Shown: positions 1 to 11,222 of the stretch, one piece after another
How the letters are laid out: the number at the start of each line of letters is the position of its first letter
Numbering within the stretch: the stretch's first letter is position 1
Assembly: GCF_026241095.1 (NCBI RefSeq)
Contig: NZ_JAPFGB010000007.1
Span: 186,001-250,000 of the forward strand
From: Saccharopolyspora sp. NFXS83
GTDB taxonomy: Bacteria > Actinomycetota > Actinomycetes > Mycobacteriales > Pseudonocardiaceae
Reading direction: 5' to 3'
DNA: 64,000 nt
The notes under the pieces: generated by a model
Database searches by the model: none
What the model was told of the DNA's origin: nothing
What the model saw: only the letters and a program-made list of their open reading frames with translations
Program-made: the position numbers and the translations under genes

Positions 1-1760
1 AGGGTGGAGATGTCGAACGCGATCGTGGTCACCGCCAGGGCCCTGTCGTCGGGCCCGAAACCGATGCGGTCGCCGATGTCCGCGGCGATGTTGGCGAAGT
101 TGCGGTGTTCGACGGCGACGCCCTTCGGCGCGCCGGTGGTGCCGGAGGTGTGGATGACGTACGCGAGGTCCGCAGGGGCCACCGCGATGTCGAGGTCGTG
201 GTTCGGGCGGCCCCGCACCGCTTCGCGGGCGCCCGGGTCGTCCAGCGGTACCAGCGGCGCTCCGGTTCCGGACTCGGCCAGCGCGGCGGCACCGAGGGTG
301 TCGGTGAGCACCAGCGCAGGCCTGGATCCGGAGAGGATCAGTCCGATCCGCTGCACCGGCGCGTCCTTGTCCAGCGGCACGTAGGCGCAGCCCAGCTTGA
401 GCACCGCCAGCAGCGCGATCAGCAGGTCCGCGTTGCGGTCGAGGTGCACCGCGACCGGCGCACCGCGCTCCGGGGCGAACTGCTCCCGCAGGTGGTGGGC
501 GAGCCGATTCGCTGCTTCGTTGAGCTGTCGGTACGACCATTCGACGCCCTCGTGCACCAACGCCGGCGCCTCGGGCGTGCTCCGGGTCTGCCGTTCGATC
601 GCGTGGTGGATCGGGGTGGGGTCGAACTCCGCCGTCGCCGTTTCGAGCTCCATGCGCCGCTGAGCGGGTGGCGCGAGGGCCGTGAAGTCGAAGAAGGGGC
701 GTTCGCCGCCGCGAAGGCCTGGAAGCCGTTCGAAGAACGCGTCCACATGCTCGGACAACTGCGCGAAAAACGGCAAATTCCGCGGGTACGAGATTCGGAT
801 CACGTCACGGTGCTCGCAGAACCGCAACACGACCAGGGCTCCCGACGACTCCGGAACGCCACATCCGAACTCGATCGCGAAACCTGAATCCGGAAAGTCC
901 TCGAACACGTCCGTGAAATCGTAGAACGGATTCTCTACCACGCTCATCGGGATCTCGCCCAACGCGGATACCACGTCTCCGACCGCAGAATCGGAGGATA
1001 TTTCAGCGAATCTCGCGAGCTTTCCTCCGGGGAGGCTCACCACATGGCTGAACACGGCTCGCTTGCGAGAATTCATCAACACTTGCAGCGACAGGGCCAG
1101 CCATTCCAGGTGGATGAGCTCGATGCCGCCCGCCGGTACCGCGCACTCCACCGCGCCCCTGGGCACCTCGACCCCGGGCCGGCCGTCCGGTGCGCTCCAC
1201 CTGACGTGGTCGCCGGAGCACTCCTGCCAGCGCCGCCGAGCTCGCCGGGACTCATCCTCGGCTGCCGCGTACTCGTCGAACCGGCTCTCACCGACCTCTT
1301 CGCGAGCACCGCAAGACGTGGCGGAAGCGGGAGCCGACACCTCGCGGCTGAGTTCGATGATCGCGTCCACACAAGCGTCGACCAGGGCCTCGCGCACCGC
1401 ACCGGCGTGCGGAGACCGCCCGGCCGACCCGGGACATCGGGTGCGGGCGAGCGGCGTGGACTCGCCCGGTCGACCGAGCTCGCAGGTGGCGACGAGGCCG
1501 TCGGCGGTCCGCACGAGATCGAGGCCGACTCGTTCGGCACCGGTCGCCGGCAGGCCCGGACCGAACACGATCTCGTGCCCCCAGCCGGAACCGACGACTT
1601 CGCCGGGCTCCAGCACGGCGAAGTTCGGATCGTCCCGGCCCGACCACTCCCCCGATACGTCGCGCACGCACGCGGAGTGCCCGGCATCGAGCAGATAATC
1701 GACGATCGAATCGGCGAGAGGACAGAATTCACCGCCGAAAAAAACAGCAAGTCGCCGCAC
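1..1760 (-). CDS. Non-ribosomal peptide synthetase, N-terminal part (cut by left edge)
   Basis: Adenylation domains activate an amino or aryl acid as AMP ester for loading onto a carrier protein. The frame shows an A-domain from about residue 385 (LNEAANRLAHHLRE, LKLGCAYVPLD) with the ATP-binding A3 motif YVIHTSGTTGAPKGV near residue 535, then AVEHRNF and FDIST before the edge. Residues 1-60 (RRLAVFFGGEFCPLADSIVDYLLDAGHSACV) faintly recall the start of formyltransferase domains. Residues about 140-370 resemble the C-terminal half of a condensation domain, but no HHxxxDG motif is present. The GTG at 1760 is chosen because GAGGGG lies about 6 bases upstream. Carrier and later domains lie outside the window, so product and substrate cannot be named. 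The NRPS call is firm; the reading of the N-terminal domains is inference. Confidence 0.85.
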   Translation of the reverse strand, partial: MRRLAVFFGGEFCPLADSIVDYLLDAGHSACVRDVSGEWSGRDDPNFAVLEPGEVVGSGWGHEIVFGPGLPATGAERVGLDLVRTADGLVATCELGRPGESTPLARTRCPGSAGRSPHAGAVREALVDACVDAIIELSREVSAPASATSCGAREEVGESRFDEYAAAEDESRRARRRWQECSGDHVRWSAPDGRPGVEVPRGAVECAVPAGGIELIHLEWLALSLQVLMNSRKRAVFSHVVSLPGGKLARFAEISSDSAVGDVVSALGEIPMSVVENPFYDFTDVFEDFPDSGFAIEFGCGVPESSGALVVLRFCEHRDVIRISYPRNLPFFAQLSEHVDAFFERLPGLRGGERPFFDFTALAPPAQRRMELETATAEFDPTPIHHAIERQTRSTPEAPALVHEGVEWSYRQLNEAANRLAHHLREQFAPERGAPVAVHLDRNADLLIALLAVLKLGCAYVPLDKDAPVQRIGLILSGSRPALVLTDTLGAAALAESGTGAPLVPLDDPGAREAVRGRPNHDLDIAVAPADLAYVIHTSGTTGAPKGVAVEHRNFANIAADIGDRIGFGPDDRALAVTTIAFDIST

Positions 1761-1927
1761 GGAATACCCCTCATCAAGCGAACACACGCCTCCCGCGGAA
1801 TAGCCGCGAAGGCATAGATCGACCAATCCCCGCCAAGACGAATCGGCGGGGCGACTCAGAAGAAAACGGCGCTCTTAGACGACAGCCTTCAACTAACACC
1901 CCAGTGCAAGTAGTTCGGCGACCCCAG

Positions 1928-1967
1928 TCATCACCGATGACAGCACGGTAGCAACCGGAACGGTTGC
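1928..1967. promoter_or_regulatory. Two short inverted repeats upstream of the NRPS gene
   Basis: TCATC-ACC-GATGA (1928-1940) and GCAACCG-GAA-CGGTTGC (1951-1967) lie about 170-205 bp upstream of the NRPS start, in a 525-bp stretch (1761-2285) with no convincing gene. They could be regulator sites or small hairpins. Nothing else is recognisable in that stretch. Confidence 0.3.
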
Positions 1968-2285
1968 AATCAAGCCTCCGGATTATGACGACTCAAGGCG
2001 ATCCACCCTCGACAACCGTTACGATCAGCACAGTTCTCTACGCAACGAACTGCCCGGAATCGCAGTTTGCGTAACGCTTTCCGACAGTGCCGTTCACCGA
2101 GGCGCGGGGTGTCGAGGCGCAGAGTGACGTACGCGTCGAACCAGCGGGCGCTCAGCCGCGGTGGGCAGGTTGCAGCCGACCCACCGGGTGCGCGGCGATG
2201 GGCTGTGAGCGAGGACGGGGCCACCGCCTCCACGGGGCGGTGCGCCGGATGGTCGACGAAGCCTCGGACTCGCCGAGGCCTCGGG

Positions 2286-3572
2286 TCAGCCGCCCGCCAA
2301 CCGGTGCCAGGCGTCGGTGCGCCAGTCGCCGTCGTCGAGGGAGATCCGGTCGCCCGCCTCGTCCCAGTGCACCAGCCCCCAACCGTCGGTCTCGCCGCCC
2401 TCCTGCCAACCGACCAGCGGCCAGTAGGCGAAGTTCGCGTCGTTGTCGACCAGGAAGTCCACGAAGTTCTCGAACCACGCGCGCGCCTGGGGGTCCTGCT
2501 CGCCGCGCCCCACGCCGAACTCGCTGATCCACAGCGGTGCCGTGTAGGGCTTGCCGTCCTCGGTGACGAAGAACGCCTGCCTGCGCAGCACGTCGTAGAG
2601 CTCTTCGCGCGACATGTCCTGGTAGCGCGGATCGGTGGTCTCGCCCGTGCCGGTCGCGCCGCTGTGGTTGGGACCGGTGTAGCCGTAGAAGTGCGCCGAG
2701 TAGACCAGCTTGTCCGGCTTCACCAGCTCGTGCGACAGCTCCCGCACCGGTTCCAGCGTCGGCCGCTCGTGCGGCAGCCCGTCGACGGGGAGGCCGGTCC
2801 AGTTGATGCCCTCGATGATGATCAGCAGGTTCGGGTTGACCTCGTTGAGGATCCGGTCCCCCGCGCGCTGCGACGCGGCGAACCAGTCGTGCTCATCGCC
2901 GAGTCCCCAGTTCGGATCGTCGAAGACGTCGCGGCGCACCTCGTTGTAGAGATCCGCACCGACCACGCGCGAGTTGTCCGCGTAGCGACCGGCCATGAAC
3001 AGCCAGTCCTCTTCCCACTCCTGGTCGCTCTGCGCGCTGTTCCAGCGTTCGTTGCCGTCGACTCCGCAGCACCAGCGCGCCGTGTTGGTGTGGTTGTTCA
3101 AGATCACGGCGAGACCGCTGCCGGTGAGCGCCTCGACGGCCGCGTCGTACACCTCCAGCCGCGTCTTGCCGCGCAGTTCCGGGTTCGCGGCGACCGCCTC
3201 GTCGGGCACGGCCGCCTCGTCGTCGATCATGTCGTTGGAGAAGGGCAGCCGGATGCTGTTGATCCCGAGTTCCTGGAAGCTGCCGACGATGTCGCTCATC
3301 GAAGCCCGGTCCAGGCCGAGCGGGATGCCGTTGCTGTTCTCACCGTCGTGGTGGTTGGCCGGATCTCCGGCGTCGCCGCTGCCGTTCCACGTGCCGCTGG
3401 CGCCGTGCCAGTTCCCGGACTTCAGCTTGAACGGATCACCGTCGGCATCGACGATCCGGCTCCCCTCGGTGTGCAGCGGCCCGGTCCAGGGGTCGTCCCG
3501 CTCCCCCGCCGCCGGTACGGCCGGTGCCAGCAGTGATGCCGCGAGCACGGCGGCGAGCGCGTTGGCGATCAT
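2286..3572 (-). CDS. Secreted glycoside hydrolase family 5 (cellulase-type)
   Basis: A 428-residue secreted glycosidase likely to cleave beta-1,4-glucan or mannan outside the cell. Residues 1-23 form a signal peptide with an Ala-rich core and a VPAA-type cleavage site. The GH5 signatures are present: LYNEVR with proton donor E211, AHFYGY, and WISEFGVGR with nucleophile E351. No carbohydrate-binding module is visible, so it is a bare catalytic domain. The frame stays open upstream to 4244, but the residues there are low-complexity. ATG 3572 is chosen because the signal peptide begins there; its Shine-Dalgarno is poor. The exact substrate cannot be fixed from sequence. It appears monocistronic. 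Confidence 0.88.
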   Translation of the reverse strand: MIANALAAVLAASLLAPAVPAAGERDDPWTGPLHTEGSRIVDADGDPFKLKSGNWHGASGTWNGSGDAGDPANHHDGENSNGIPLGLDRASMSDIVGSFQELGINSIRLPFSNDMIDDEAAVPDEAVAANPELRGKTRLEVYDAAVEALTGSGLAVILNNHTNTARWCCGVDGNERWNSAQSDQEWEEDWLFMAGRYADNSRVVGADLYNEVRRDVFDDPNWGLGDEHDWFAASQRAGDRILNEVNPNLLIIIEGINWTGLPVDGLPHERPTLEPVRELSHELVKPDKLVYSAHFYGYTGPNHSGATGTGETTDPRYQDMSREELYDVLRRQAFFVTEDGKPYTAPLWISEFGVGRGEQDPQARAWFENFVDFLVDNDANFAYWPLVGWQEGGETDGWGLVHWDEAGDRISLDDGDWRTDAWHRLAGG

Positions 3573-3600
3573 GCGAACATCTTCATCATCGGCTCCCCGA

Positions 3601-3614
3601 GGATCGGCCGATCC
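3601..3614. promoter_or_regulatory. Perfect 14-bp palindrome upstream of the GH5 gene
   Basis: GGATCGGCCGATCC lies 29 bp before the GH5 ATG. It is a possible repressor site. It does not match the CebR-type TGGGAGCGCTCCCA operator known from cellulase genes. Confidence 0.3.
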
Positions 3615-3690
3615 GCGGACCGGCGGCGGAACCCTCATCCTCGCAGCGATCAACACGCCGCAGAGATCCGGAAATCCCCGCTTTTCCCGT

Positions 3691-4017
3691 TCAGCGCGGA
3701 AGAACCCGCATCCCGGCGGCGTCTCCCCTGCGACCTCCGTGGTGCTCGGCGCCGTCTCCGCCGAGCCGGGAATCACGCCCGGCCCCGTTCCGCGGGTGGC
3801 GCGGCGCGGGTGAGGACGTCGCGGACGGTGGCGAAGGGTGTCGTCGGGGTGGACGGCGTGCGAGCTCGGAGAACTTGAGCGCGCCGCGCGAGGTCCGCCG
3901 GAGCGCCGCTTCGCAGTCCGGCCGCAGCCCGATGCGCTTGATTTCGGCGTCGATGTGCCTGTCCAGGAACCAGGATGCGATCCGGCCCACGCCGGGGAAC
4001 CGAAGGACGATCGCCAT
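3691..4017 (-). CDS. Small hypothetical protein, doubtful
   Basis: Frame of 108 residues. Its first half (MAIVLRFPGVGRIASWFL, then DRHIDAEIKRIGLRPD and CEAALRRTSRGALKFSELA) looks like real amphipathic protein, while the second half is Pro/Arg/Gly-rich and looks like noncoding GC-rich DNA. The frame can extend upstream to 4143. There is no convincing Shine-Dalgarno and no recognised family. It may be a decayed gene or chance. The rest of 3573-4243 holds nothing else apart from the palindrome at 3601. Confidence 0.28.
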   Translation of the reverse strand: MAIVLRFPGVGRIASWFLDRHIDAEIKRIGLRPDCEAALRRTSRGALKFSELARRPPRRHPSPPSATSSPAPRHPRNGAGRDSRLGGDGAEHHGGRRGDAAGMRVLPR

Positions 4018-4243
4018 CGTGCGGCACACCCGCGCGCGAGGCCTGCTCTCGGTGCTGTCGCGTTGCTTCGTCGACCACTGCGTACTCCCGGATCGGTTTC
4101 GACCGGACGCGCGGAGCGCGAGAGCGGACGGCCGCCCGAGCACCCGAACGTCCTAATAGGACGCTCCGGCGACCGGAGGGGTCGGGGCCACGACCGTTGG
4201 CAGAACCCTGCACAAGACCCCGCATCAGACACGAGGTGAGACA

Positions 4244-5080
4244 TTGTCCGGCACCTTCGCCGAACCGCACGTCTCGGCCCGCCCGACGCTGGTCCTGATC
4301 AACTCGTACACCACGTCGGCCGAGCTCTTCCGCCCGCAGTTCGCGGACTCGGCACTGCGACCCACCGCCAACCTGCTCGCCGTCGAGCCGTACGGGCACG
4401 GCCGCACGCGCGCCGCGTACCCGCACTTCACCTGCTGGGACGGCGCCATCGCGACCGTGCAGGTCCTCGAAGCGCTCGGCATTCCCGGGTCGTTCGTGCT
4501 GGGGACTTCGCAGGGCGGGTGGATCGCTGCTCGCACCGCGTTGCTCGCCCCGGAGGTGACGCGCGGGCCCGTCCTGCTCGGCACGTCGATGGACTTCGAG
4601 AGCCCGCGCAGCCGCGAATCGGGCTGCTGGGACGGGATCGGGTTCAACACGCCGATCATCGAGGAGTTCGCCGGACCGGTCGACGAGACCTGGGTGGTGC
4701 CGGACCGGCTCGTGGACGACGTGCTCGCCACTGCTCCGAGCGGTACGTCGGCCGCGGAACGCGAGTTCTGGCTCGCCACGTACCGCGCGAACTACGCCGG
4801 TGACACCGGACGCCGCCGCCTGCGCACCAGCACGGTGAACCTGCGGGACCGCGACGGGCTCCACGGCAGGCTCGACGACGTCCGCTGCCCGGTCCTGTGG
4901 CTGCACGGCACCGCGGACCCGGTGTACTCCGTGCCCAACGCCGAGGAGGAGATCCGGATGTTCGCGGGAGCCCCCGAAGCTCGCCTGGAGGCCGTCCCAG
5001 GCGGGCGGCACTTCCTGAGCGCCTCGGACCCCGGCACCGTGAACCCCGCGACGATCGACTTCATGGAGCGCTGGACCTGA
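4244..5080 (+). CDS. Alpha/beta-fold hydrolase
   Basis: A 278-residue cytoplasmic hydrolase. The nucleophile elbow GTSQGG lies near residues 90-95, the acid is probably in HGTADPVYSVPNAEE, and the base is His in PGGRHFL near the C-terminus, giving a Ser-Asp-His triad. The N-terminus LVLINSYTTSAELFRPQF and EPYGHGRT resemble lipase/esterase or homoserine-acetyltransferase-like hydrolases. The start is TTG, supported by GAGGTGAG 4 bases upstream. It stands alone and no substrate can be inferred from its neighbours. Confidence 0.85.
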   Translation: MSGTFAEPHVSARPTLVLINSYTTSAELFRPQFADSALRPTANLLAVEPYGHGRTRAAYPHFTCWDGAIATVQVLEALGIPGSFVLGTSQGGWIAARTALLAPEVTRGPVLLGTSMDFESPRSRESGCWDGIGFNTPIIEEFAGPVDETWVVPDRLVDDVLATAPSGTSAAEREFWLATYRANYAGDTGRRRLRTSTVNLRDRDGLHGRLDDVRCPVLWLHGTADPVYSVPNAEEEIRMFAGAPEARLEAVPGGRHFLSASDPGTVNPATIDFMERWT

Positions 5081-5399
5081 GCGGGCAGCTCCACTGCTGC
5101 CCACGGGTCACCGGAAGGCGCGTGGAGAGCGGCCAGGGACCGTCGTTGCCGTGCGCGGGTGGGCGGCCGGACGACCTCGACCTGCTCTCCGCCGTAGCGC
5201 TCGAAGCCGGGTTGGCGGGTTCGAGGGCGCGGTCGTCGCCGTGACCCACGGCCGCTGGTTCGCGCGCTCGTTCCACCGGTTCCTGGTGTTCGCCCCGAGA
5301 GGCCGGGTGCGCGAGTCGCCGGTCCCGGCCCGGGGCGACGCGCCTCACGCGCGGCGGTGACGGGCCGACCGGCGGGGAACGCGCGCCGTTTCGGCCGTC
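5081..5399. other. Intergenic, nothing recognised
   Basis: 319 bp between convergent genes. The frames here have the Arg/Pro-rich composition of noncoding GC-rich DNA. No strong terminator hairpin was found by eye. Confidence 0.5.
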
Positions 5400-7722
<2,323 letters not shown>

Positions 7723-8075
7723 CCCTCGCGTGTTCTCCAGCGGTGGCGCTGATCTCGTCGGCCGCTCGGCGCACCAAGGCACCCGGTTCGACGAAGCGGG
7801 ATGCGGGACTGCGGTCGCGCGGGCCCCAGGTGCTCACGATCGCCGCCGGACGTCGAGCGCCGGGACCGGGGGCGTCGCGCACGGCGTCGAAACCGGTCAG
7901 CGCCTGCTGCGCGGCGGCGAACTCCCGAACCGCCGGGCGGTGCACGCGTCCGAGGACGCGCGGCAGGCCCTCGCGCGTTCGCCGAAAAGCGCCCACCCTC
8001 GTGACGGGGGCGCTGACGCCCCGAGCGCTCGGCGCCTCGCCGGGCGCGGGAGGTCCGGGCGGAAGGGGCGAGAAC
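7723..8075. other. Intergenic, nothing recognised
   Basis: 353 bp between two + strand genes. Frames on both strands look noncoding (Arg/Pro/Ala-rich). The only clear element is the GGAAGGGGCGAG ribosome-binding region just before 8076. Confidence 0.45.
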
Positions 8076-8789
8076 ATGCTCGACGAGGTGCGCGTGGTGG
8101 CGTTCGACGTCTTCGGCACCGCAGTGGACTGGCACACCGGGATCACCACCGAGGTCGGCGAGGTCTTCGCGCACCGCGGGGTCGAACTCGATCCGACGGC
8201 GTTCGCCGATTCCTGGCGCGAGCGCTACCTGCCGTCGATGGCGCGGGTCAACAACGGCGAACGCGAGTGGGCCTACCTCGACGCGTTGCACCGCGAGTCG
8301 CTCGACGCCCTGCTCGCCGAGCACGAGGTCGCCGACGCCGTGGGCGAATCCGACCGAGCCCGGCTGGTGCGCGCGTGGCACCGGCTGCCCGCCTGGCCGG
8401 ACAGCGACGAGCTGCTGACCAGGTTGCGGCGCCGGTACACCGTGGTGGCGCTGTCGAACGGCGGCTTCGGGCTGCTGGTCGACCTGGTCAAAGCCGCGGG
8501 CTTGCCCTTCGACGCGATCGTGTCCGCCGAACTCGCGCGCAGCTACAAGCCCGCCCCGGCTCCGTACCTGACCACCGCGCGGCTGCTGGACGTCGCGCCG
8601 GGCGAAGTGCTGCTGGTCGCCGCGCACGGCTGGGACCTCGACGGGGCACGCGCGGCCGGGCTGCGCACCGCGTTCCTGGAACGCCCCGCGGAGAAGGGCC
8701 CGCACCGCGAGGCGGACCGCGCGGCCGACACCACCTGCGACCTCGCCGCCACCTCCGCCTCCGAGCTGGCCGCCCGGCTGGGCTGCTGA
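8076..8789 (+). CDS. HAD-superfamily hydrolase, haloacid dehalogenase type II-like
   Basis: A 237-residue hydrolase. Motif I VVAFDVFGTAVDW carries the nucleophilic Asp, motif II is ALSNGG, the lysine lies in ARSYKPAPAPY, and motif III is VAAHGWDLDGARAAGL, which replaces the acidic pair of phosphatases as in L-2-haloacid dehalogenases. This predicts C-halogen hydrolysis of 2-haloalkanoates, though family members often have unknown substrates. ATG 8076 follows a GGAAGGGG Shine-Dalgarno. No operon partner. Confidence 0.87.
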   Translation: MLDEVRVVAFDVFGTAVDWHTGITTEVGEVFAHRGVELDPTAFADSWRERYLPSMARVNNGEREWAYLDALHRESLDALLAEHEVADAVGESDRARLVRAWHRLPAWPDSDELLTRLRRRYTVVALSNGGFGLLVDLVKAAGLPFDAIVSAELARSYKPAPAPYLTTARLLDVAPGEVLLVAAHGWDLDGARAAGLRTAFLERPAEKGPHREADRAADTTCDLAATSASELAARLGC

Positions 8790-9006
8790 CCTTCGCGACG
8801 CGCCGCGGAATTCACCCGCGTCGGAGCCGCGGGTCGTGCAGGCGGACTTCGTTCTTCCCCGCCGGTGATCCGAGGTTCGCGGTCGATCGAGTCAAGACGC
8901 CCGCGGTCGAACCTCGGCTCGATCCGGTTCTGCTAGCGCCTCGATCCCGCACGGATCGATCCGACGAACGTGCGCCCACGCCCGCGGCGACCACTTGGGC
9001 GCGGCA

Positions 9007-9714
9007 TCACCAGACGGGTGTGTCGTGCAGGACCACGCTCTCCTCCAGCGGAACCCGGCCGATCTCGAGGCTGCGCACCGGCGACTCGGGCGCAGCGGTG
9101 CCGAACGCGATCCCGAAGAGCAGCTTGAGCTCGTCCGGCACGCCCAGCACCTCGCGCGCGGTGTCGGCGTACAGGCCGTGCACGGCCTGGGGAATGCCCT
9201 GGAAACCTCGCCCGTGCAGCGACAGCAGGAAGTTCTGCGCGTACATCCCGACGTCGCTCGCCGCACGCACTCCGTCGCCGAGGCGCGGCACGAACAGGAA
9301 CGCGACGTGCGGTGCGCCGTAGAACCTCAAGTTGTCGCGCACGACCTCGTTCCGGCGTTCGTGGTCGGACCGCGCGATGCCCAGGACTCCGTACAGCGCC
9401 GCGCCGTGGTGCTGCGAGCGCGCCAGGTGGACGCCGTCGCCATAGGTGTCCGTGAAATCGGGCGTGCGCCTCTCCTCGTCGTGCGCCGCGAGCAGCTCGG
9501 CGCTCAGTTCGTCGCGCGTCGCACCAGAAGCGACGTGCACCAGCCAGGGCTGGGTGTTGCTGTGCGAAGGAGCGCTCTGCGCGTCTTCGAGCACGCCGCG
9601 GATCACCTCGACCGGCACGGGGTCGGGCAAGAACTCCCGCGGTGACCGGCGGGTCCTGATCACGTCGCTGATGGATGATGCCGGGTGCGGGAGGGTCTGC
9701 GAATCGCTGAGCAT
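9007..9714 (-). CDS. Nitroreductase-family FMN oxidoreductase
   Basis: A 235-residue NAD(P)H- and FMN-dependent oxidoreductase. The N-terminal IRTRRSPREFLPDPVPVEVIRGVLEDAQSAPSHSNTQPW is the FMN-binding start of the family, and MYAQNFLLSLHGRGFQGIPQ lies at the dimer/active-site region. Likely substrates are nitroaromatics or quinones. ATG 9714 is preferred over the in-frame TTG at 9729, because GGAGG lies 8 bases before the ATG. A MerR gene lies just upstream on the same strand, with a perfect palindrome between, so transcription is probably MerR-controlled. Confidence 0.9.
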   Translation of the reverse strand: MLSDSQTLPHPASSISDVIRTRRSPREFLPDPVPVEVIRGVLEDAQSAPSHSNTQPWLVHVASGATRDELSAELLAAHDEERRTPDFTDTYGDGVHLARSQHHGAALYGVLGIARSDHERRNEVVRDNLRFYGAPHVAFLFVPRLGDGVRAASDVGMYAQNFLLSLHGRGFQGIPQAVHGLYADTAREVLGVPDELKLLFGIAFGTAAPESPVRSLEIGRVPLEESVVLHDTPVW

Positions 9715-9728
9715 GGAGCCAGCCTCCA

Positions 9729-9750
9729 ACCTTCACATATATGTGAAGGT
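9729..9750. promoter_or_regulatory. 22-bp perfect palindrome, candidate MerR operator and promoter
   Basis: The arms ACCTTCACATA / TATGTGAAGGT form an uninterrupted palindrome between the MerR gene and the nitroreductase. A TTGACC -35-like element overlaps its upstream edge (read on the minus strand). MerR-family operators are palindromes of this size lying inside a promoter spacer, and the ACCTTCA...TGAAGGT ends resemble those of SoxR-type sites. Confidence 0.65.
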
Positions 9751-9784
9751 CAAAGCGGAGTGACCAGGCTCTCCCTCGCTCCGG

Positions 9785-10186
9785 CTACGAATCGGGGTGC
9801 TCCGCCGAGGGATCCGGGACGTCTCGCTCAGCGCGCCCCAACGCGTCGATGTAGCGCGAGATCGCGTCGCGGTTGTGCGCGAGGAACTCGATCTTCTCCG
9901 CCATCCGATCCCGCTGCCGTTCCAGGATCTCGCGCAGCTCCGGGTCAGGATCGGCGACGACGATGTCCTGCGACCGGTTCAGGCAGGGCAGGATGTCACC
10001 GATGATCCGCGTCGGGATTCCCGAGTCGAGCAGCCCGCGGATCTTCCGCACCCGGTCCACGAGGTACTCGTCGTAGACCCGATATCCGTTGTCCAGGCGC
10101 CGCGGCGCGATCAGGCCCTGCTCCTCGTAGTACCGCAGCATCCGAGCCGGGACCCGCGTCCGCTCCGCCAGCTCACCGATCCGCAT
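9785..10186 (-). CDS. MerR-family transcriptional regulator
   Basis: A 133-residue regulator. The N-terminal MerR HTH (MRIGELAERTRVPARMLRYYEEQGLIAPRRLDNGYRVYDEYLVDRVRKIRGLLDSG) is followed by a helical dimerisation segment (DPELREILERQRDRMAEKIEFLAHNRDAISRYIDAL). No cysteine-rich metal-binding C-terminus is present, so it is more likely a redox/drug-type member than a metal sensor. ATG 10186 has GGGAGAAG upstream. It probably controls the downstream nitroreductase and perhaps itself through the palindrome at 9729-9750. Confidence 0.88.
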   Translation of the reverse strand: MRIGELAERTRVPARMLRYYEEQGLIAPRRLDNGYRVYDEYLVDRVRKIRGLLDSGIPTRIIGDILPCLNRSQDIVVADPDPELREILERQRDRMAEKIEFLAHNRDAISRYIDALGRAERDVPDPSAEHPDS

Positions 10187-10473
10187 CGCGCTTCTCCCTT
10201 CCTCGCTCCCTCCCACGCTAGAACGCCCCCCGCGGTTCCAGGGGCGCGACCGCCTGGTGGCCATCCGGAGGCCCGCCCCCGGGCTTCGAGAACGGGCGGA
10301 GACGTCCAGCACCGCCGAGGCCGACGGGCTCCCTGCACGTCCGGGTTTCGCCTCGGCGACTTCGTCGTCGAGGCCACCAGGAGCTCCGGCAGGCCTAGAA
10401 TGGACCGCCCGGTCTTCCGGCCGACGTGGAGGCGTAGGACGCGCCGCCCCTTGCCCTCGACGGCGATGCTGGT
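10187..10473. other. Intergenic between divergent merR and gntR genes
   Basis: About 290 bp without a convincing gene. It must hold the promoters of both flanking genes. Only the GntR site at its right end is clear. Confidence 0.4.
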
Positions 10474-10483
10474 GTACATGTAC
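10474..10483. promoter_or_regulatory. GTACATGTAC palindrome, candidate HutC/GntR operator
   Basis: A perfect 10-bp palindrome ending 4 bases before the GntR start codon, followed by a second half-site ACATGTATA across the start. GntR/HutC operators have the form GT-N-TA-N-AC, so autoregulation of the operon is likely. Confidence 0.5.
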
Positions 10484-10487
10484 CAAC

Positions 10488-11222
10488 ATGTATAGACAGG
10501 TGTCTCCGGGGAAGCGGCAGCAGATCGTCGACACCCTGACGCGGCGCATCCGCGACGGCCACTACCGGCCCGGTGACAAGCTGGACGGTGAGCTGCGGCT
10601 GGCCGAGGAGTTCGACGTGTCCCGGGGCACCGTCCGGCAGGCGCTCAGCGAGCTCCAGCACCAACGCCTCATCGTCACGGAGACCGGGCGCGGCTCGTTC
10701 GTCATCTTCGACGGGCACCAGCTGAGCCAGGAACGCGGCTGGGCCCAATCCCTCGCCGGCACCGGCAGCACGGTCGCCGTCGCCGTCCTCGGCATCGAGC
10801 GCGTGCAGCGCTCCGAGGTGCCGCTGCTGCCCGCGGACGTCCGGCTGGAGCAGGGCATCGCGATCCGCCGCGTCCGGCTGCTGCGCTCCGGGAAGGACAG
10901 CGTCGAGCCGATCTCCTTCGAATGCTCCACCGTCCCCGCGGAGGGACGCCTCGCGGAACTGCCGGAGACCGGGCTGATCCAGGGCTCGATCTCGCAGACC
11001 CTCGTGCAGGCCGGATACCTGTCGACGCGTGGCACGCAGAGCGCGGACGTGCACCCGCTGGACGAGCGGGAGGCCGAGATCCTGCGCCACGACGCGGGAA
11101 CCGCTTTCCTGCGCACCGCCCGCACCTCGTTCACCGACGACGGCCGGTTCGCCGAGCACGTCGTGTCGCTGCTCGACCCGCGCCACTTCACGCTCGCGTC
11201 GAACTTCGGGGACGAACGATGA
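10488..11222 (+). CDS. GntR/HutC-family transcriptional regulator
   Basis: A 244-residue protein with an N-terminal GntR winged helix (IVDTLTRRIRDGHYRPGDKLDGELRLAEEFDVSRGTVRQALSELQHQRLI) and a C-terminal UTRA-type ligand domain (HPLDEREAEILRHDAGTAFLRTARTSF). It is the first gene of an operon with an ADP-ribosylglycohydrolase, a permease and a PfkB kinase; its stop overlaps the next ATG (ATGA). E. coli YegW is the corresponding GntR regulator of a similar gene set. ATG 10488 has no clear Shine-Dalgarno and sits within the operator-like repeats. Confidence 0.9.
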   Translation: MYRQVSPGKRQQIVDTLTRRIRDGHYRPGDKLDGELRLAEEFDVSRGTVRQALSELQHQRLIVTETGRGSFVIFDGHQLSQERGWAQSLAGTGSTVAVAVLGIERVQRSEVPLLPADVRLEQGIAIRRVRLLRSGKDSVEPISFECSTVPAEGRLAELPETGLIQGSISQTLVQAGYLSTRGTQSADVHPLDEREAEILRHDAGTAFLRTARTSFTDDGRFAEHVVSLLDPRHFTLASNFGDER

